From Albugo candida (Eukaryota > Oomycota > Peronosporomycetes > Albuginales > Albuginaceae): a stretch of 64,000 nt of DNA. This document shows, one piece after another, positions 60,721 to 64,000 of the stretch. Under the pieces are notes generated by a model. The model made no database searches. It had not been told where the DNA came from and saw only the letters and a list, made by a program, of their open reading frames with translations. The stretch lies in contig CAJNAR010000152.1 of the NCBI GenBank assembly GCA_905220665.1, positions 868,001 to 932,000 on the forward strand, read 5' to 3'. Position 1 is the stretch's first letter, and each line of letters starts with the position of its first letter. The position numbers and the translations under genes are program-made.

Positions 60721-63700
60721 CTATTTATTACTCTTATTTTTGTGAGATGTAAACTTTCGCTGGCACGTGACACTGAGTACCTCATATTCAATTCCGGATG
60801 TGCGCATACAATTTCCTTGTGAATTTACGTGGGGAACGATTTCGGTCGGTCGGAATGCTGGTGTCGCTTCTTCCTCTACCTCCGACATACGATGCGTCAC
60901 ATTCACGACAGATGGCGAATCACCGTCGCTGCTGCATCGTCTGAACACTGCTGTCGTCGTTGCGGCCGATGATGTCGTACTAATGTTGCACAGATTACGC
61001 GCAACACCGCCACCAAACGGAAACTCTTCCTCAGTGCCGGATGCTAATAACCATTCATCTTTGAGTATCAAGCTGATTTCTGGGAACGTTGGCCGCTTTT
61101 CAGGTTTCATGTCCCAACATGCGCGCATAAGTCGCGCTAAACCAGGCGGACAATTGATTGGAATCACTGGGCGAAGTCCATTAACAACGGCAGCCATCTA
61201 CAAAGATAGGTATTAAGACAACTTGCTACATGCAGAAACGAATAATAAGTCGTACCAATTGGAATGGATTCATGCCTTGATCTCCATACGGTTTGCTACG
61301 CGACCAAGTCGTGTACAGGAGAATGCCGAAAGAATACACATCGCCTTTGGTTGAGCACTGTATTCCTCCCATTGTCGCCATCTCTGGCGCCATGTAACTT
61401 GGTGTCCCAACCTGTAATGCATGTATAGTGAGTTAGTACAGTGTTTTGATGCAGTGGTACAGCTTGAAGCCACCTCAGCAGTCATTGACGTCATCTCCGG
61501 ATCGATCAACCGAGACAAACCAAAGTCACAAATATTGACATCGTTACGGTCCGAAATGAGTACATTGGCCGGCTTGAGATCTCTAATATGATAGCCACAT
61601 GCTATGAGTATCAAGAACCAATTTCCAAAAAGTACCAGCGCTTCAAACCTGTGAACAACACTCCGACTGTGAAGAAACCCCATTCCGCTGACGACTTGGG
61701 TGATGATCTTTATGAAAAAGCTCTTCTCGATTTGACCTCGTGCGGTCGGATCTTCAATCAAATGATTCAATGATTTTGGACAAAAGTCGGTGACAATATA
61801 AAGCACGCGATTGTAGTAGCTAACACCATAAAATCGAACCACATTTGGATGATGCAGTCGACTTAGAATACCGACTTCGCGACGAAAAAAGCTCTGAAAG
61901 TATTCCTGACCTGTCACCGGGCTGTATAGTCGTTTCACGGCGACGACAGAATTCCCTCCACCGCAATGTAACAAACTCTTGAAAACTTGACCAGATGTCC
62001 CATTGCCCACTTCGGATTGAAGTGTCAAAGACTCAAACGGAACTAACCAATCTCTCGAATCGTTGGAGACGAAGTATTCGAGATCCGACATGCCAGCAAT
62101 TTCAACATATTCAGAGCGAGAAAAGCTGCTGCTTTGATGGTGAGGAAATGGTCGACGATAATTTCGAGGTTGACGAGCTAATCGACGCATTGTGCACATA
62201 CAAAATCCCAAAGTGGTCAGAGCGATCGTGCCCAAAATCATCACCATCATGAGCGGGAAATCATAAATCTCACATCCACTTCCAGTATACCGAGCGTCAC
62301 ATTGGCACATAGCCTGATCATTCAGAATATGACAATTCCCATGACCGTTGCAAGGCATATCACTTTCCAAAAAACCTGGACATAGTTGGCAATGAGGACC
62401 AAGATAGCCATACGAACATGATGTGCACGGAGGTGTCGCGTCAATATTCCATCCATCCATGCAAATACACTGTCCTGTACCGTTTTTCCCGCTCGAACAA
62501 ACGCCGTGACCACAATCTTGAGGGCATTCCAAACACTTTGGCCCATAAAAGCCGTCGACACAATCAAAGCAATCCGTTGTAGAATCCCAGCCGCGTTTAC
62601 AATTACATCGACCAGTACCATGCATTCCATCATCGCAATGACCTGCACCACACTTGCGACATAATTGACAATTTTCACCAAAATACCCACTCATACAGCC
62701 CACACAATTATTTGAATCGGACCATCCAATGTCGCAAATGCATCTTCCATCTCCTTCTTTTCCAGAATTGCAGTGACCATGAGGAGCGCAGATAGGACAG
62801 GATAAGCAATGAGACCCAAAGTGTTGTGGAGCACATTGACACGACATCGTTTCAGGATTGAAATCCCATCCTTCCGCACACAATGAGCATCGACTTAATG
62901 ACTTGTATCCTTCATCACAAATACAAGACCCATCGCCCACAATTGTATTATTGCATCGACCATGATTGTTACACGTGCGGCATGGGGTACAGGAGCCCCC
63001 GTAGTAGTTACTCAGGCATTCTGTGCAGCGTGTCATCGAAGAAAATCCTTCTGGACAGGTACAATCCCCGTTTCCATTCAGACCGTGATTGCATTTGCCG
63101 ACATGACATGGCTGACACGGCTCACAGGTTGACCCATAGAAATTGTCAAGACAATGCATGCAATCCTGTTCAGCATCAAATCCGACCGCACATGAACATC
63201 TTCCGCTTCCAGTCAATCCATCATCACAACTACCGTGCGGAAAATTACATTCAGGGCACTTGGAGCATTTCTCTCCATAATAACCAGCCAAACATGTGGC
63301 ACACCGTGTTGCTGGATCAAAGCCGGTTTTACATATACATGAACCAGTTCCATTCTCCCCAGAATCGCAGTGTCCTTCGTTCAAGCATGGATCGCATTTC
63401 TCAGTACAATGCTTCCCATAGTAATCACTCGCGCAATCCTGACACTCAGGCGTTGCATAGCCTTGACTGATAGATATATTTGAGACCACAGAATCGAAAG
63501 AATATAATGCTCACTTACTCGCAGCGACACGAACGTGCGGAAGCATCAGTTGCGGCACAATCGCAAATACCGTTCCCGTGGCACATCGATGCGGCTGACA
63601 AATTCCATCCAGGACATGCTGTAAATCAACATTCTATATGAGCTGATACCTTAAACAAATAAATTTACGCATTTACACCCACCAGAGTTTTCCTGAGCCT

Positions 63701-64000
63701 CAACGTATATTTCTACTTGTAGGAATCCAGCATACGAAACTCCACCCATGGAGCATGCCGGATGTTTCTCATGTGGTCCCTCCCATGTAGCCTGTATATC
63801 GACGTTGATAGAATTTGAATCAATCAGATCCATTATCGATCGCCGTCCACCCGCTCCGATAGCTCCATTTCCGTACGGAGGGAATAAAGCGTACATATCA
63901 TCACAATGAGGATAATCGATCCGAGTGTAGGCTTTCATTGGGTACACAGGTTCCGGTAGTAAATTTTTATGATTTATAGAAAGTGATGTGATTGCTCCTT
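60721..64000 (-). CDS. EGF-repeat receptor-like TKL protein kinase (5' end beyond window)
   Basis: Exons read from the window end: 64000(partial)..63683, 63618..63519, 63466..61649, 61582..61474, 61411..61256 and 61197..60721, with introns of 52-66 bp and all phases closing. The ectodomain has at least nine Cys-rich EGF-type repeats, mostly of the form CxxCxxGxCxxGxxGxGxCxCxxGF, interleaved with CxxCLxGYYGxxC words as in laminin/tenascin-like proteins. One membrane span follows (LMMVMILGTIALTTLGFCMC), then a kinase. The kinase shows VGNGTSGQVF, VAVKRL, VVHRDLKPANVLI (spliced), ICDFGLSRL, VGTPSYMAPEM (spliced), GDVYSFGILLY, and a distal RACWDMKPEKRPTF, which mark a TKL-type kinase. The C-tail is Ser/Thr-rich. 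A surface receptor signalling through Ser/Thr (or dual) phosphorylation is inferred. The signal peptide lies outside the window. Confidence 0.9.

Overview
The window is nuclear DNA from a eukaryote with a compact genome. It is most likely an oomycete, and the low GC, small intergenic gaps and very short introns fit an Albugo-type white-rust genome better than Phytophthora. The reasons are these. Coding regions are split by GT-AG introns of roughly 44-110 bp. Neighbouring genes lie 30-200 bp apart on both strands. The gene set combines a KRE6/SKN1-type beta-glucan synthesis protein, a membrane-anchored GH3 beta-glucosidase, an EGF-ectodomain TKL receptor kinase, and conserved eukaryotic housekeeping genes (LSG1, TMEM41, TBC1D23, RPP38-like, ubiquitin-eS30). 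The species call is inference; no database search was possible.

Layout. 1-4.4 kb: a 5'-complete, 3'-truncated TBC1D23-like gene (minus), a two-exon ubiquitin-like multi-pass membrane protein (minus) and a small L7Ae/RPP38-like protein (plus). 4.4-7.6 kb: gene-poor, decayed sequence with weak traces of a copia-type element. 7.6-11.3 kb: a multi-exon Tudor-like plus PDZ protein. 11.4-16.5 kb: a 922-residue coiled-coil protein and a two-exon GH16 KRE6/SKN1-like membrane glycoprotein, both minus. 17.24-36.33 kb: one enormous five-exon gene coding for about 6,284 residues. 36.5-43.6 kb: ubiquitin-eS30 fusion, a bZIP-like gene, a seven-exon AGC kinase and the eight-exon GTPase LSG1. 43.7-47.5 kb: an unresolved stretch, an EF-hand gene and a 327-bp fold-back repeat. 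47.5-52.6 kb: two coiled-coil genes with a CRE-motif-bearing tandem repeat between them. 52.7-56.2 kb: a TMEM41-like gene and the GH3 beta-glucosidase, the latter with an apparent frameshift near its 3' end. 56.2-59.4 kb: sparse sequence with a perfect 186-bp tandem duplication and a small membrane protein. 59.4-64 kb: a zinc-binding/coiled-coil gene lying 27 bp downstream of the receptor kinase, which runs off the window end.

The standout is the giant gene. It has a predicted signal peptide and no visible membrane anchor. It carries more than twenty divergent cadherin/CSPG-like repeats, and two blocks of ELWxxDGT repeats of the kind best known from bacterial surface proteins. Both blocks contain the same unusual CPxGY-W-C module. 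It looks like a secreted or wall-associated adhesin-sized protein. Beside it on the other strand is the KRE6/SKN1-like glucan gene, so a wall role is a reasonable but unproven guess.

Gene models were built by hand from reading frames, splice signals and phase. Where the exon phases close exactly and the joined protein recovers a known family motif (LSG1, the kinases, TMEM41, GH16, ubiquitin-eS30, the giant gene) the model is firm. The PDZ gene, the 5' ends of the EF-hand and coiled-coil genes, and 43.7-45.0 kb are not resolved.
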